Positions 52,153 through 61,282 of a stretch of DNA of 64,000 bases are shown piece by piece (the stretch's first letter is position 1; each line of letters opens with the position of its first letter). The DNA comes from an uncultured Collinsella sp. (GTDB lineage Bacteria > Actinomycetota > Coriobacteriia > Coriobacteriales > Coriobacteriaceae). A program made the position numbers and the translations under genes. The stretch is taken from NCBI GenBank assembly GCA_902479065.1, contig CABSNM010000001.1:1-64000 (forward strand). The letters are read 5' to 3'. Below the pieces are notes generated by a model. It was not told the origin of the DNA. It worked only from the letters and a program-made list of their open reading frames with translations, and did no database searches.

Positions 52153-55100
52153 CTACCGACGTTTGGTGAACACGAACACGCCGACGATGGCGAGACCGAT
52201 GACGCCGGCGGCAACGCCAACAATGGCGAGCGGGTTGGTGCCAGTCTCCTGCTCGGAAGCACTAGAGGACTTCTTAGCAGTGGTCGTAGAAGCAGCACCC
52301 GTATCGGACTTGGAATCGGACTTCTTGTCGGACTTGTTTTCCTTGGTCTCGGCCTTGGTCGACACCGTCGTCTTGGTCACCGGCTTCTGACCCGGGGCGA
52401 TAGCGCCGCCCTTCGAGCCGGAACCAGAACCCGCGCCAGCGCCAGCGCCGGAACCAGTACCGGTACCAGAACCGCTGCCGCTATTGGAACCAGCGCCGCC
52501 ATTACCGCCAGGGTTGGTGGCATTCTTGGTCCACTTGGCATACAGCGTCAGATCGGCCGTCACCGGCGTGGCGAAGTCATACGCCCGCGTGCAGGCTTCA
52601 TCGGTATACCAACCGCCGAAAGTGTAGCCATCGCGCGTCGGATCGGCCGGCTTGACCAGCTTGCCATCGGCCGTGGCAACAAACTTAGTGTCGCAAGCAG
52701 ACCCGCCGTTGGAATTAAAGGCAACCGTCCAAGACTCAACGGCCCCAAGCTTGAACAGCGTGCCCGAGTCATTGATGTAGTACAGGTTGCCAGATGCATC
52801 GGCAATGACCGGAGAGTCACAGTACTGGTAATGGCCAGCCGCATCATAAATCTGCGTCGCCTCTGCATCGCCGAGCGTATAGCGATACACCCCACCACCA
52901 GCAGAGTAGCTGACGTAGTCCTTGCTATCCGCGCTATTAACGGTGAAGTACACATAGGTTTTGCCGCCCTGAACACTCACCAGCGGAGTAGCAGCAATAC
53001 CGTTAAATCCGGCCGGTAGCTCTTTACCGTCAGCAGCGGTGACCATCGTGGTCTTACCAGTCTTCAGATTATAGAGAGCCAGAGCAGATCCAGTAGCCGT
53101 CTGCCCACCGACAATCAAGTTGTCGCCAGACATCGCCGGGGCGCTCATGTTATTCGTAAGACCCAGGTCGACCGTCTTCTGCTCGCTCAGCACGCCCTTC
53201 GCCGAAAGCGAAATCACATGGAGCTTTCCGTCGTGCGTCATCTGATAGAAGGTCGAGCCATTGGACGGATCGGCGACGCAGTCAGCGTTCGCAAGGGTGC
53301 CGAGCTTCATGGTCGAAACGACATCGCCCGTTGCCTTATCAATGCACTTAAGCGTACCTGCGCTCGTGGGGACGATGGCGTACTTATCCGTCAGGGCAGC
53401 GCCAGTCCAATAATAGCCCTCAGCTGCGTCGATGTTCTGCCAAGAGACTTCGCCTGTGGTGATCTTGATGCGCGTAAAGGAACCGTTGACGTATTTCTTC
53501 CCATCAGCCGTGCCTACATAGACGTACTCGCCGTCCGAAACGACGGTGCAGGAGCTCTGCGTCAAGTCCGTCAAACCAGGCGTCAGCCACTTGCAGATCA
53601 GCTTGTCTGCAGTAATCGCCTGGACCGCACCGCCGTTGAGCGGAACGATGATAAGGCCATTGGTATAGATCGGACGAGAGGTATAGCTCACCTTGGAGGC
53701 AAGCGGCGCAGAGGCAACCTTTTTGCCCGTGGACGAATCGATCTTAATGAGCTCGTTCTCGGTCGCGATGTACACAAAGCCGTTAGCAATGACAGGCTCG
53801 CTGCAGTTGGCATACTGCTGACCAGACTCGGCCTTCCAATCGAAGGCCCACTTAAGACCGGCGGCCTGCGCAGGCGTCTTGGCATCCGTTACGGTCGAAC
53901 CGTTGCCACTGTTGCCGTAGCCGGCCCACTCGGCATCCCAATCAGGAGTCGTCGCGCTCGGATCCACGACAATCTTGTCGGGATCGGGCATGGGCGAATT
54001 ATCGGTGGTATAGGCAAGCGTGACCTTATCGCCGCTCTTGAGCGTAATCTGATTGGCGTAGAGTAAGGAGGGCTCTCCGTTGATATACAGATGCCAATAT
54101 TTATTGGTCGCAGCATCCCAACCATACGGATTGTGATCGAACGGCGAAGTAATGGAATTCAGGAACCAGTACTCACCACTCTGGGAGCCGTTGTACGCAA
54201 CGCCCTTGGCCTTCAGAACTGCCTCAATAAGGTTCTGGGCCGTGGAGCCTTCGGGCAGAGAAACATTGCTTGCCGTGCCCCAACGCGTATTGTTCCCGTT
54301 GACATCGGGACCGATAACATCGGCGGATCCAAGCACCTGACCGGGGAGGGCATCGGCGTCAGCACCATACATAAAGGTGACGGCGTCACCCTCCTGGAGC
54401 TTGTAGGCACCGGCGCCAACGTCGGCGAACTTGCCATTTACGTAGAAGCGCCAATAGCTATTGGTCGCAGCATCATAGCCACAATAGGACTTACCATCGA
54501 AGGGCGAATAAATGCCGTTGAGGAACCAGCCCCAAGACGATTCACCAGCATCGAGAGTAAGGCCGACCTGCTCAAGGAGATCCTTGGCAGTGGAGCCTGC
54601 CTTGAGACTCGTCTGACCCGTCGAAGCCCAAACCTGCTGCTTGCCGTCCTTGTCCTTACCGAGAACCTGAACAGAAGCATGGACAGAATCGGACGGCAAC
54701 TGGTCGCCCCAGCCACCGTAGAACCACGTGACGGTATCGCCGGCATGGATGGTGACATTGTCCGCCGTATAGTCACTCGACTTGCCGTTGATGAACAGCT
54801 GCCAATAGGTCGAATAATCTTGGGGCGTACCCAGCTCAACACCGTTGTACTTAAGGCTCAGAATGAAGGAGCCCGCAGCAACGGCGTCAATGTCGTTCGC
54901 CTCGAGTGCGACCTTCGTAAGATCAAGCGCGCTCGAACCGGACGTCACCACATACTGCGCATTATCGACCCAAGTCTGAGTCTTGCCCTGGGCATCGCGA
55001 CCAATGACGGTCACATTTGCGGCAACCTGGTCCTTAACGACAGGGGACGAGCTACCAGCCGTATAGGCAAACTCAATCTTCTGCCCCTGGGTGAGCTTGA

Positions 55101-55911
55101 CGCTGCTCGCGCCAACCGAGGAAGACGCGCCGTCGACGAACAGCTGCCAGTAGGCATAGGTCGTGGGATCGTAGGCAAGCGTGCGGCCATCGCTCGGGGA
55201 TGTGATGCTTTCGAGGTAGAAACCGTATGCCGTGTTCGGATCGTACTTCGCCTTGAAGCCCGTCTTCTCCTGCAGCTTAATGAAGGCATCCGCAGCCGTC
55301 GCGCCCTCGTCGAGCTTGAGCTGCGTAGGTGCCACCCAGGTCTGGGCCTTGCCGTCGGCATCGGTGCCGATAATCGAGAACGAGACCTCGACTTGCTTCT
55401 TGGCGACATCGCCGGTTTCTGTCGGGTTCTCTGTCTGGACGGCAGCCGCGGCGGCAGATCCTGCTTGACCAGCGGATGCCGTCGAAGACTGCTCGCTCGT
55501 GGCAGGGCTCTCCCCCGTCGTCGAGCCTTCGTCGCCAGTTGCTGCCTCTGTTGTGGCGGCACCAGCTGCAGGCGCGCCCTCGGAATCCGAAACCTCGGCC
55601 TTGCCCTGGTCGGCAGCACCGTCCGCGGCCCCCGTGCCCTCACTCGGCGTCGCAGCCTGAGCCACAGCCTCGGCAATGCCATCGGCGCCCTCGGCCCACA
55701 GCTGAGCCGGTGTGGTGCCAAAGGCCATCGCGAAGGCCAGGAATGCCACCAGGCCGCGCTTGGCTACGCCGCGCGCAATTGCGCCACGGCGATGCGAGAC
55801 GCGCTGGCGCTCGTCCTCAAACATATCCATTTGTCTCCTATTGTCTGTACTTGGAGCGTTGCCTTGAGACTGCCCCACGTCATCGCGCATGTTGCGCTCG
55901 AGTTCCCCCAT
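52153..55911 (-). CDS. Giant surface protein: four DUF4430 domains plus beta-propeller
   Basis: A 1252-aa exported protein. A signal-type helix lies near residues 48-73 (GLVAFLAFAMAFGTTPAQLW) after a long charged N-terminus. A low-complexity Ala/Gly/Glu stretch (~75-170) follows. Four DUF4430 repeats occupy ~173-640, each with a YWxLY/FxxG and GDxVxxxY core (for example YWQLFVDG, YWQLFING, YWRFYVNG, YWHLYING). A PQQ/WD-like propeller spans ~665-1070 (NGFVYIATENELIKID, EYVYVGTADG). An InlB-type repeat (DGYTFGGWYTDEA) lies at ~1080-1145, then a Gly/Ser stalk and a C-terminal helix with FTKRR. No LPXTG was seen. The cobalamin riboswitch upstream and the transcobalamin-like domains point to corrinoid capture; that function is inferred. 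Confidence 0.82.
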   Translation of the reverse strand: MGELERNMRDDVGQSQGNAPSTDNRRQMDMFEDERQRVSHRRGAIARGVAKRGLVAFLAFAMAFGTTPAQLWAEGADGIAEAVAQAATPSEGTGAADGAADQGKAEVSDSEGAPAAGAATTEAATGDEGSTTGESPATSEQSSTASAGQAGSAAAAAVQTENPTETGDVAKKQVEVSFSIIGTDADGKAQTWVAPTQLKLDEGATAADAFIKLQEKTGFKAKYDPNTAYGFYLESITSPSDGRTLAYDPTTYAYWQLFVDGASSSVGASSVKLTQGQKIEFAYTAGSSSPVVKDQVAANVTVIGRDAQGKTQTWVDNAQYVVTSGSSALDLTKVALEANDIDAVAAGSFILSLKYNGVELGTPQDYSTYWQLFINGKSSDYTADNVTIHAGDTVTWFYGGWGDQLPSDSVHASVQVLGKDKDGKQQVWASTGQTSLKAGSTAKDLLEQVGLTLDAGESSWGWFLNGIYSPFDGKSYCGYDAATNSYWRFYVNGKFADVGAGAYKLQEGDAVTFMYGADADALPGQVLGSADVIGPDVNGNNTRWGTASNVSLPEGSTAQNLIEAVLKAKGVAYNGSQSGEYWFLNSITSPFDHNPYGWDAATNKYWHLYINGEPSLLYANQITLKSGDKVTLAYTTDNSPMPDPDKIVVDPSATTPDWDAEWAGYGNSGNGSTVTDAKTPAQAAGLKWAFDWKAESGQQYANCSEPVIANGFVYIATENELIKIDSSTGKKVASAPLASKVSYTSRPIYTNGLIIVPLNGGAVQAITADKLICKWLTPGLTDLTQSSCTVVSDGEYVYVGTADGKKYVNGSFTRIKITTGEVSWQNIDAAEGYYWTGAALTDKYAIVPTSAGTLKCIDKATGDVVSTMKLGTLANADCVADPSNGSTFYQMTHDGKLHVISLSAKGVLSEQKTVDLGLTNNMSAPAMSGDNLIVGGQTATGSALALYNLKTGKTTMVTAADGKELPAGFNGIAATPLVSVQGGKTYVYFTVNSADSKDYVSYSAGGGVYRYTLGDAEATQIYDAAGHYQYCDSPVIADASGNLYYINDSGTLFKLGAVESWTVAFNSNGGSACDTKFVATADGKLVKPADPTRDGYTFGGWYTDEACTRAYDFATPVTADLTLYAKWTKNATNPGGNGGAGSNSGSGSGTGTGSGAGAGAGSGSGSKGGAIAPGQKPVTKTTVSTKAETKENKSDKKSDSKSDTGAASTTTAKKSSSASEQETGTNPLAIVGVAAGVIGLAIVGVFVFTKRR

Positions 55912-55984
55912 CGGGACCCCCTTCCCTCCAGAGCCCTATGCACACCGGCGGCAAAAGCCGCAGCCGCATGCAAGACGGGAGGCG

Positions 55985-56150
55985 ATCCGACTTAACCTTA
56001 ACGGCTCGGGCACGTCGTCCGATCTGCGACGCGAGCATCCCGAGCCAAGAGGAATTACGGTTACTGGTACAGCCGGGGACTTGCACCCCGATTCTCCCAA
56101 ATGCGCAGGATAACCGCGCATTCGTGCGTCTCCGCACCACCATCTAGGCC
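55985..56150 (-). promoter_or_regulatory. Cobalamin riboswitch
   Basis: On the minus strand the leader carries conserved cobalamin-box elements in order: a TGGTGC 5' arm, GGGAGAATCGGGGTGCAAG (56080-56098), CAGTAACCGTAA (56055-56066), and the B12-box-like CGGGATGCTCGCG (56030-56042). A hairpin GGCTCGGG/CCCGAGCC pairs 56003-56010 with 56039-56046. It ends about 70 nt before the giant DUF4430 gene. Control through the ribosome site or a terminator could not be decided. Confidence 0.82.
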
Positions 56151-56260
56151 ATCGATTATTACCGTCAAAATGGTATCACGCAAAAGGGCCTCGCACGCAG
56201 GCGAAGCCCAAGGTAAAAGCTATTGTTTGCGATAGGAAAATGCGGTGACGGCCGCAGCCT

Positions 56261-58024
56261 CTAGTGCTTGCCGCCGTGACTGTTGAGCCAGATATTGCGG
56301 CCCAGCATAAGCGCCAGCACCAGCGCGCTCACGTAGCCAAAGAAGCCGATGACCGGAATGCCGAGGACAACCGGCTCGATGCGCGCGTAGTACACCACCG
56401 ACGAACCGATAAACAGACCGGCGATCACAATTGCCATCGACATGCGGTCGATAATTCCGCCCAGCTGTCGCAGCGCCTTATCGCTGCTCATGATCTGCGT
56501 GTTCACCTTAAGCTGGCCGCGCGTGAGCATACGCGAAGCCAAGCCCAGATACTCGGCCGCCTCGAGCGAGCCCTTCGCCGCGCGATAACTGCTCGCTGCA
56601 AAGTCGCGGCTCATCTCGCGCATGCGCGCATAGGTGCTTTTCTCGTTTTTAATATGCGTCTGGATGATCTGGATCATGTTGACGTCGGGCATGTACTCGG
56701 TCAGCAGGCCCTCGAGCGTCACCATGCCGCGGGCGAACATCGTCACCACGCTCGGCAGCTCAACGTCATTCTTACGTGCCAGATTGAGCAGCGAGGTCAA
56801 AAACTCGCCGATATCCAGGTCTTTAAGGTCGAGCCCGGCAAAGTCGGCAACAATAAAGTCCAAGTCGGACAAAAAGGCCGAATGATCGAGCTCAGCCGAA
56901 TCGCCGCGCGTCACGGCAAAGCGCATGAGCGAATCCTTGAGCTTGGGCACGTCGCCCTCGGCCACGGCGAAAATCATGTCCTTGACGATACCGCGGTCAT
57001 GGCTCGACATACGCCCGACCATGCCCAGGTCGATAAAGTAGACGATGCCGTCCTTGAGAATGATGTTTCCCGCATGCGGGTCGGCATGGAAAAAGCCGTC
57101 ATCAAGCACCTGCGTCGAGTAGTCCTCGACGATTGCGGCACCGATCTTTTCCAAGTCATAGCCCTCGGCCACCAAGCGTTCAGGATCGGCGATCGAAATG
57201 CCGTCGACATAGTCCATAACCACCACGTGCTCGGTGCACAGGTCCAGATAGGATTTAGGGCACGTCACGCCATGAACGCTCTTATGGAACTCGTAGAAGT
57301 CGTTGAGGTTTTTTGCCTCGGCCAAAAAGTTGGTCTCCTCGCGAAACGAGGTCCACAACTCCTCGACTACGCCGTGCAGGTCAACGAATTGATCGGTGTT
57401 GACGAACTTGGAAACGATACGCACCACCGAGCGGATGATATCGATGTCCTGCGCCATAACCTGCTGTGCACCGGGGCGCTGCACCTTGACAGCCACGTCC
57501 TCGCCCGTCACCAGGCGAGCTCGGTGTACCTGCGCGAGCGATGCACTACCAAGCGGGTTGGGGTCGATCGCATCGAACATCTCCCCCAGGCGCAGGCCGT
57601 ATTCCTCTTCCAAGCAGCGGAGCACTACCTCGTACGGCACCGGCTCCACGTCGGAACGCAGACGGCGCAGCTCATCGCAAAAGCGCTGCGGCAGAATCTC
57701 GGACCGGTTGGCCAGAATCTGCCCCATCTTGACGAACATGGGGCCGAGCTCCTCGAGCAGGCGGCGCAAACGAACCGGCGTGAGGTTATCCCACACGCGG
57801 TACTTTTTAACCAGGCGAACAATCTGCCCGATGCGCTCGCGGCGACCCGCAGGCGTGAGTTGGTATTCCTCATCCGGCGCCATCGCCTCGGGCTCCTCGG
57901 GGACCATATCGACAGCGCGCGGCTTCTTGCGAGCGCCCGAGACGGCGGCATCGACCTTATCGACAACCGCCGCCTCGTCACCCAAGGGATCTAGATTGTT
58001 GTAATCGGTGGTGGAATCTGCCAT
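56261..58024 (-). CDS. ABC1/UbiB-family atypical kinase
   Basis: A 587-aa member of the UbiB/COQ8 family. It shows the KxGQ motif in FVKMGQILANRSEILP, the Ala-rich loop GSASLAQVHRA in place of a P-loop, VKVQRPG, GFFHADPHAGNI and the metal-binding FIDLGMVG. The C-terminus has two helices (VVLGIPVIGFFGYVSALVLA) anchoring it to the membrane. Family members support isoprenoid-quinone or lipid metabolism and are often ATPases rather than protein kinases. The phasin gene directly upstream (8-nt gap) is a common partner. No quinone genes adjoin it. Confidence 0.9.
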   Translation of the reverse strand: MADSTTDYNNLDPLGDEAAVVDKVDAAVSGARKKPRAVDMVPEEPEAMAPDEEYQLTPAGRRERIGQIVRLVKKYRVWDNLTPVRLRRLLEELGPMFVKMGQILANRSEILPQRFCDELRRLRSDVEPVPYEVVLRCLEEEYGLRLGEMFDAIDPNPLGSASLAQVHRARLVTGEDVAVKVQRPGAQQVMAQDIDIIRSVVRIVSKFVNTDQFVDLHGVVEELWTSFREETNFLAEAKNLNDFYEFHKSVHGVTCPKSYLDLCTEHVVVMDYVDGISIADPERLVAEGYDLEKIGAAIVEDYSTQVLDDGFFHADPHAGNIILKDGIVYFIDLGMVGRMSSHDRGIVKDMIFAVAEGDVPKLKDSLMRFAVTRGDSAELDHSAFLSDLDFIVADFAGLDLKDLDIGEFLTSLLNLARKNDVELPSVVTMFARGMVTLEGLLTEYMPDVNMIQIIQTHIKNEKSTYARMREMSRDFAASSYRAAKGSLEAAEYLGLASRMLTRGQLKVNTQIMSSDKALRQLGGIIDRMSMAIVIAGLFIGSSVVYYARIEPVVLGIPVIGFFGYVSALVLALMLGRNIWLNSHGGKH

Positions 58025-58032
58025 CTGCGCTG

Positions 58033-58449
58033 CTACTCGGCCTCTTCGGTATCCTTCGCATCGTCGGGCTCAACGGACTCGACGGGCACCGAGGTCACGT
58101 TGTCCTCGACCGAATCGACGATGTCGCGCACGTGGGCCAGGAAGGCCGTGCGCTCGGACGCGGTCATAACGCGGACGCGAGCAAGGATGAGCTCATCGAG
58201 CACGCGCTGGGCCGCGGTCTCGCCCTGCATGCCCAAGCGCTCGGTCAGGTCGGAGATGGTGCCGCCGGCCTGCTCGAACATGTCGGACACACTGCGGGCG
58301 ATATCGGGGGTGGCGGTGTCCTTGCGGACCTGCTCGCCTTTGGTGTTAAGGTCGTCGAGGACCTTCTTGCCGCCTTCGACAGCAACGGCGGCAGCGCCAA
58401 AGCCCACGTTAATGGCGCCGTTAACAAGCTGATCGAGTTTCATAACCAT
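58033..58449 (-). CDS. Phasin-like protein
   Basis: A 138-aa amphipathic, helical protein (KLDQLVNGAINVGFGAAAVA, then a coiled-coil-like stretch with LTERLGMQGETAAQRVLDEL). It resembles phasin-family proteins commonly encoded next to ABC1 kinases. The acidic tail ends DDAKDTEEAE. The start at 58449 follows GGAGATAACC. No polyhydroxyalkanoate synthase is nearby, so granule coating is doubtful; binding to the ABC1 partner at the membrane is an alternative guess. Confidence 0.75.
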   Translation of the reverse strand: MVMKLDQLVNGAINVGFGAAAVAVEGGKKVLDDLNTKGEQVRKDTATPDIARSVSDMFEQAGGTISDLTERLGMQGETAAQRVLDELILARVRVMTASERTAFLAHVRDIVDSVEDNVTSVPVESVEPDDAKDTEEAE

Positions 58450-58548
58450 GGTTATCTCCAATCACAAACAACTGCATTGGCGTTCTTGTACCCAAGATTG
58501 AGCGAAAGCGACAAAGCGTTTTAGCGCTATTCAATCGACGGGAAATCC

Positions 58549-60072
58549 CTACCTCACGTTGTCGTTCATCGCGAAAGAGTTCTTCATGGCGCAGCTCGTG
58601 GTGTAGAGCACCTTGCCCAACAGGGCATCGGTCTCCACGCGCACGAGCTCGGCAAAGGCCTCGTTGGCGCGGGCGAGCTCGGCAGGCACCTCGGCCTCGG
58701 GCAGCGCGGCTACGACAGCGTCAACGTCGTGAATCTGCTTGTGGCCCATGCCGCCGACCTTCTCCTGGTAGTCCTCCACAGCGCGGCCGCACTCATGGAA
58801 ACGGACGTCAGCCAGGGCGCCGATCAGGCGGTTGGCCCAGTAGAAGTTTTCGGACGTCACGCGAGCCTGCGTGTCGGCATAGTACTCGGACATGGTCTCG
58901 ACGTTGGCGTACAGCGGAACCAGCGCGTTAAACGAGTTGGAACCAAAGGCCATCCACTGCACGGCACGGTAGGCCGGCTGCGCATAGGGGCGCAGCTGCA
59001 GCACGGCGAGCTGGCTGTTGCGATTGATGCCGATGGGGCGATAGGCGCCGCGCGTGGCGGGCGTGCCCTTGCTGCCGTAACAGTCGTACTCCGTGCCCTG
59101 GTAGTGGCTCGAAAGCACGTACTTGATGTCCTCGATGGTCACCTTACGCTCGGGCACGCGGCTCCAGGGGATATCGTCGCTCTCGGGCGTGTAGTCGGCG
59201 TCGGGGCCGTCCCACACGTCGCCGGGGTTGAGGCAGCGCTGCATGTACCAGGCGCGCGGCGTGTTGTAGACATGGTCGCTGTCGCTGTGCGAGCCAAAGG
59301 CCTCGCGCGGGTTAAAGACCGTTGCCGGACCGTCGCCCTCGACGCCCAACGTCAGGTCCAGATGCCACTCGGCCATCCAGGAGCGCAGGTCGGCCGAGCA
59401 CATGTGGTCGGTCTGGGCGCCCTCGGCGTCGTCTAGGTCAAAGCTGTCGATACCCAGCTGGTTGGGCATGGTCACATAGGCGTCATCAGGCACACGCTTG
59501 GCGATCCAGTGGTGGCCGCCGATGGTCTCGAGCCACCAGATCTCGTCCACGTCACTAAAGGCGATGCCGTTGTTCTCGTAGGTGCCGTAGCGCTCGAGCA
59601 GGTCGCCCAGGATACGAACGCCGTCGCGGGCGGACTTGGCGTACGGCAGGACCAGGGTCACCATATCCTCCTCGCCCAGGCCACCAGGTTGCGCCGGCAC
59701 ATAGCCGTCCTCACCCTCGTTGCCCTTGGCGGGTACGTAGTCGACGAGCGGGTCGGCACCGCGGACGCGCTCGTTGGTGGTGAGCGTCTCGGTTGCGGAC
59801 ATGCCCACATTGAGCTCGTTGAAACCGGCCTCGGCCCAGATGCCGTGGCCCGGGACAACATCGGGGACGCTCGTGTAGCGCATGGGGTTATTGGGCAGTT
59901 CAACGGTCAGGTGGCTCAGGACGCTTGTGTAGACGCGCGGCTGCTCGTCGGGATGCACCACGCGCATACGTTTGGGCTCAAACACCCCGTTGGACGAGTC
60001 CTCGTTACGCGCGACCAGGGTCGACCCGTCGTAGCTTGCGTTTTTACCGACCAGAATCGTTGTGCACGGCAT
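58549..60072 (-). CDS. C69-family dipeptidase (PepD-like)
   Basis: A 507-aa Ntn-hydrolase of peptidase family C69. The start at 60072 places Cys at residue 3 in MPCTTILVGKNASYDGSTL; removal of the first residues would expose the catalytic cysteine, as in PepDA. The AGFNELNVGMSATET and GIAFSDVDEIWWLETIGG segments are conserved in the family. The alternative ATG at 60078 is directly against AAGGAGG, so the inner ATG is preferred. It probably hydrolyses a broad range of dipeptides in the cytosol. Confidence 0.9.
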   Translation of the reverse strand: MPCTTILVGKNASYDGSTLVARNEDSSNGVFEPKRMRVVHPDEQPRVYTSVLSHLTVELPNNPMRYTSVPDVVPGHGIWAEAGFNELNVGMSATETLTTNERVRGADPLVDYVPAKGNEGEDGYVPAQPGGLGEEDMVTLVLPYAKSARDGVRILGDLLERYGTYENNGIAFSDVDEIWWLETIGGHHWIAKRVPDDAYVTMPNQLGIDSFDLDDAEGAQTDHMCSADLRSWMAEWHLDLTLGVEGDGPATVFNPREAFGSHSDSDHVYNTPRAWYMQRCLNPGDVWDGPDADYTPESDDIPWSRVPERKVTIEDIKYVLSSHYQGTEYDCYGSKGTPATRGAYRPIGINRNSQLAVLQLRPYAQPAYRAVQWMAFGSNSFNALVPLYANVETMSEYYADTQARVTSENFYWANRLIGALADVRFHECGRAVEDYQEKVGGMGHKQIHDVDAVVAALPEAEVPAELARANEAFAELVRVETDALLGKVLYTTSCAMKNSFAMNDNVR

Positions 60073-60154
60073 GCGCATCCTCCTTGAGCGAAGAAATCAA
60101 ACGGCAACAGTGTATCGCTTCGGCGCAGAAAGGGCGAAACCACGGCGCTGGCAA

Positions 60155-60393
60155 CCCCTGTGGTCAAAAAATGCCAAATATGAGTACTGTCACTAATTTA
60201 GTAACAGCAATTTTGCTACGCATGGGTGTCGAAAGTCTACATTTGTTCAAAAATTAGATGATGTACTTCCCCATAGGTCCAATAAAATAGGCTCTCTATC
60301 GATAATAAATATCGTTAGAGAGCCAAATTAACCTAAAATATATGTGACTATCTTGGCAACAGTACTCATATTTGGCATTTTTTGTCCACGGGG
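60155..60393. mobile_element. 239-bp AT-rich MITE-like element
   Basis: Inverted repeats of about 35 bp (60155-60190 and 60359-60393; shared core AAAAAATGCCAAATATGAGT) bound an AT-rich interior. The interior has a hairpin GGCTCTCTATCGATA (60290-60304) with 60310-60324. There is no coding frame. GC is far below that of the neighbouring genes. Confidence 0.75.
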
Positions 60394-60425
60394 TATAGAA
60401 CTAACCCCTCAAACAGCCCAAACGC

Positions 60426-61280
60426 CTATTTCGATGCGCGCTCCGCCGCCTCAATCACGTGTTTGGCGAGAATCGCGGTGGTCACAGCCCCCACGCCGCC
60501 CGGCACGGGCGTGATGGCGTTAACGACCGGCTCCGCAGCATCAAAATCGATGTCCCCGACCAGCTTGCCAGCAGCCTCGTCCCAGTTAATGCCAACATCA
60601 ATGATCGTCTGGCCCTCGCGAACGGCATCCGCGCCAATCGTGCTCGCGCGTCCAACGGCCGCAACAACGATATCGGCAGAACGGCACTCGGCAGCAAGAT
60701 CGCGTGTATGCGTATGGCACGTCGTCACCGTGGCATTGCGAGCCGTAAGTGCGGCGGCAACGGGACGCCCGATCACCAGCGAGCGCCCGACCACAGCAAC
60801 CTTAGCTCCATCCAGCTCAACGCCGTAATGATCCAGCAAAGCAAGCACGGCTTCGGCTGTGCAGGGGGCAAAACCCTCGCCGCGCCCCGAAAGCGTGGTG
60901 AGCAGCGAAGCCGGCGTCATGGAGTCAACGTCCTTGGCGGGATCGAGCGCTGCGGCGACGGCGTTCTCGTCAAGGCCGGCGGGCAGCGGGCGGAACATCA
61001 AACAGCCATGAACAGCCGAATCGGTATTGATGTCCTCGATGGCCGTCAACAGCTCGTCCTGCGAAACATCGGCAGAAAGCAAAACGCGACGAGCCTCAAT
61101 CCCCACTTTTTCGCAGCGCTTGAGCGCACCGCGCTCGTAGGATAGGTCGTCTTCGCGTTCACCTACACGCACGATAGCCAACGTCGGAACAACGCCCCGC
61201 TCGCGCAGGGCTGCGCAGCGAGCAGCAAGTTCCTCAGTCAAAGCGCGAGCAACGGGAGCACCCTTCAGCAGTTCAGCCAT
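60426..61280 (-). CDS. folD: FolD-like methylene-THF dehydrogenase lacking cyclohydrolase residues
   Basis: A 284-aa FolD-family protein. The NADP-binding VVGRSLVIGRPVAAAL and the C-terminal TPVPGGVGAVTTA are standard. The active-site stretch normally YVxxKxK reads YERGALK, so the catalytic lysine (E. coli K54) is Ala. The usual GILVQLPLP reads GCLMFRPLP, replacing the conserved Gln98 by Phe. The Asp in PAKDVDSMTP is kept. These residues serve the cyclohydrolase step, so this protein is probably dehydrogenase-only, with the adjacent FchA-type protein taking over. The start at 61280 follows GAGAGGAT, two bases after the fchA stop codon. Confidence 0.88.
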   Translation of the reverse strand: MAELLKGAPVARALTEELAARCAALRERGVVPTLAIVRVGEREDDLSYERGALKRCEKVGIEARRVLLSADVSQDELLTAIEDINTDSAVHGCLMFRPLPAGLDENAVAAALDPAKDVDSMTPASLLTTLSGRGEGFAPCTAEAVLALLDHYGVELDGAKVAVVGRSLVIGRPVAAALTARNATVTTCHTHTRDLAAECRSADIVVAAVGRASTIGADAVREGQTIIDVGINWDEAAGKLVGDIDFDAAEPVVNAITPVPGGVGAVTTAILAKHVIEAAERASK

Positions 61281-61282
61281 GG

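Noticed and set aside
52153..52260. LPXTG sorting signal on the giant surface protein
   Set aside because: The residues before the terminal helix read EQETGTNPLA, without LP, so only a membrane anchor is claimed.
54091..55995. Long plus-strand open frame (634 codons) opposite the giant DUF4430 gene
   Set aside because: It is a mirror of a GC-rich coding strand: no ribosome site, no recognisable domains, and the minus-strand gene has signal, repeats and anchor.
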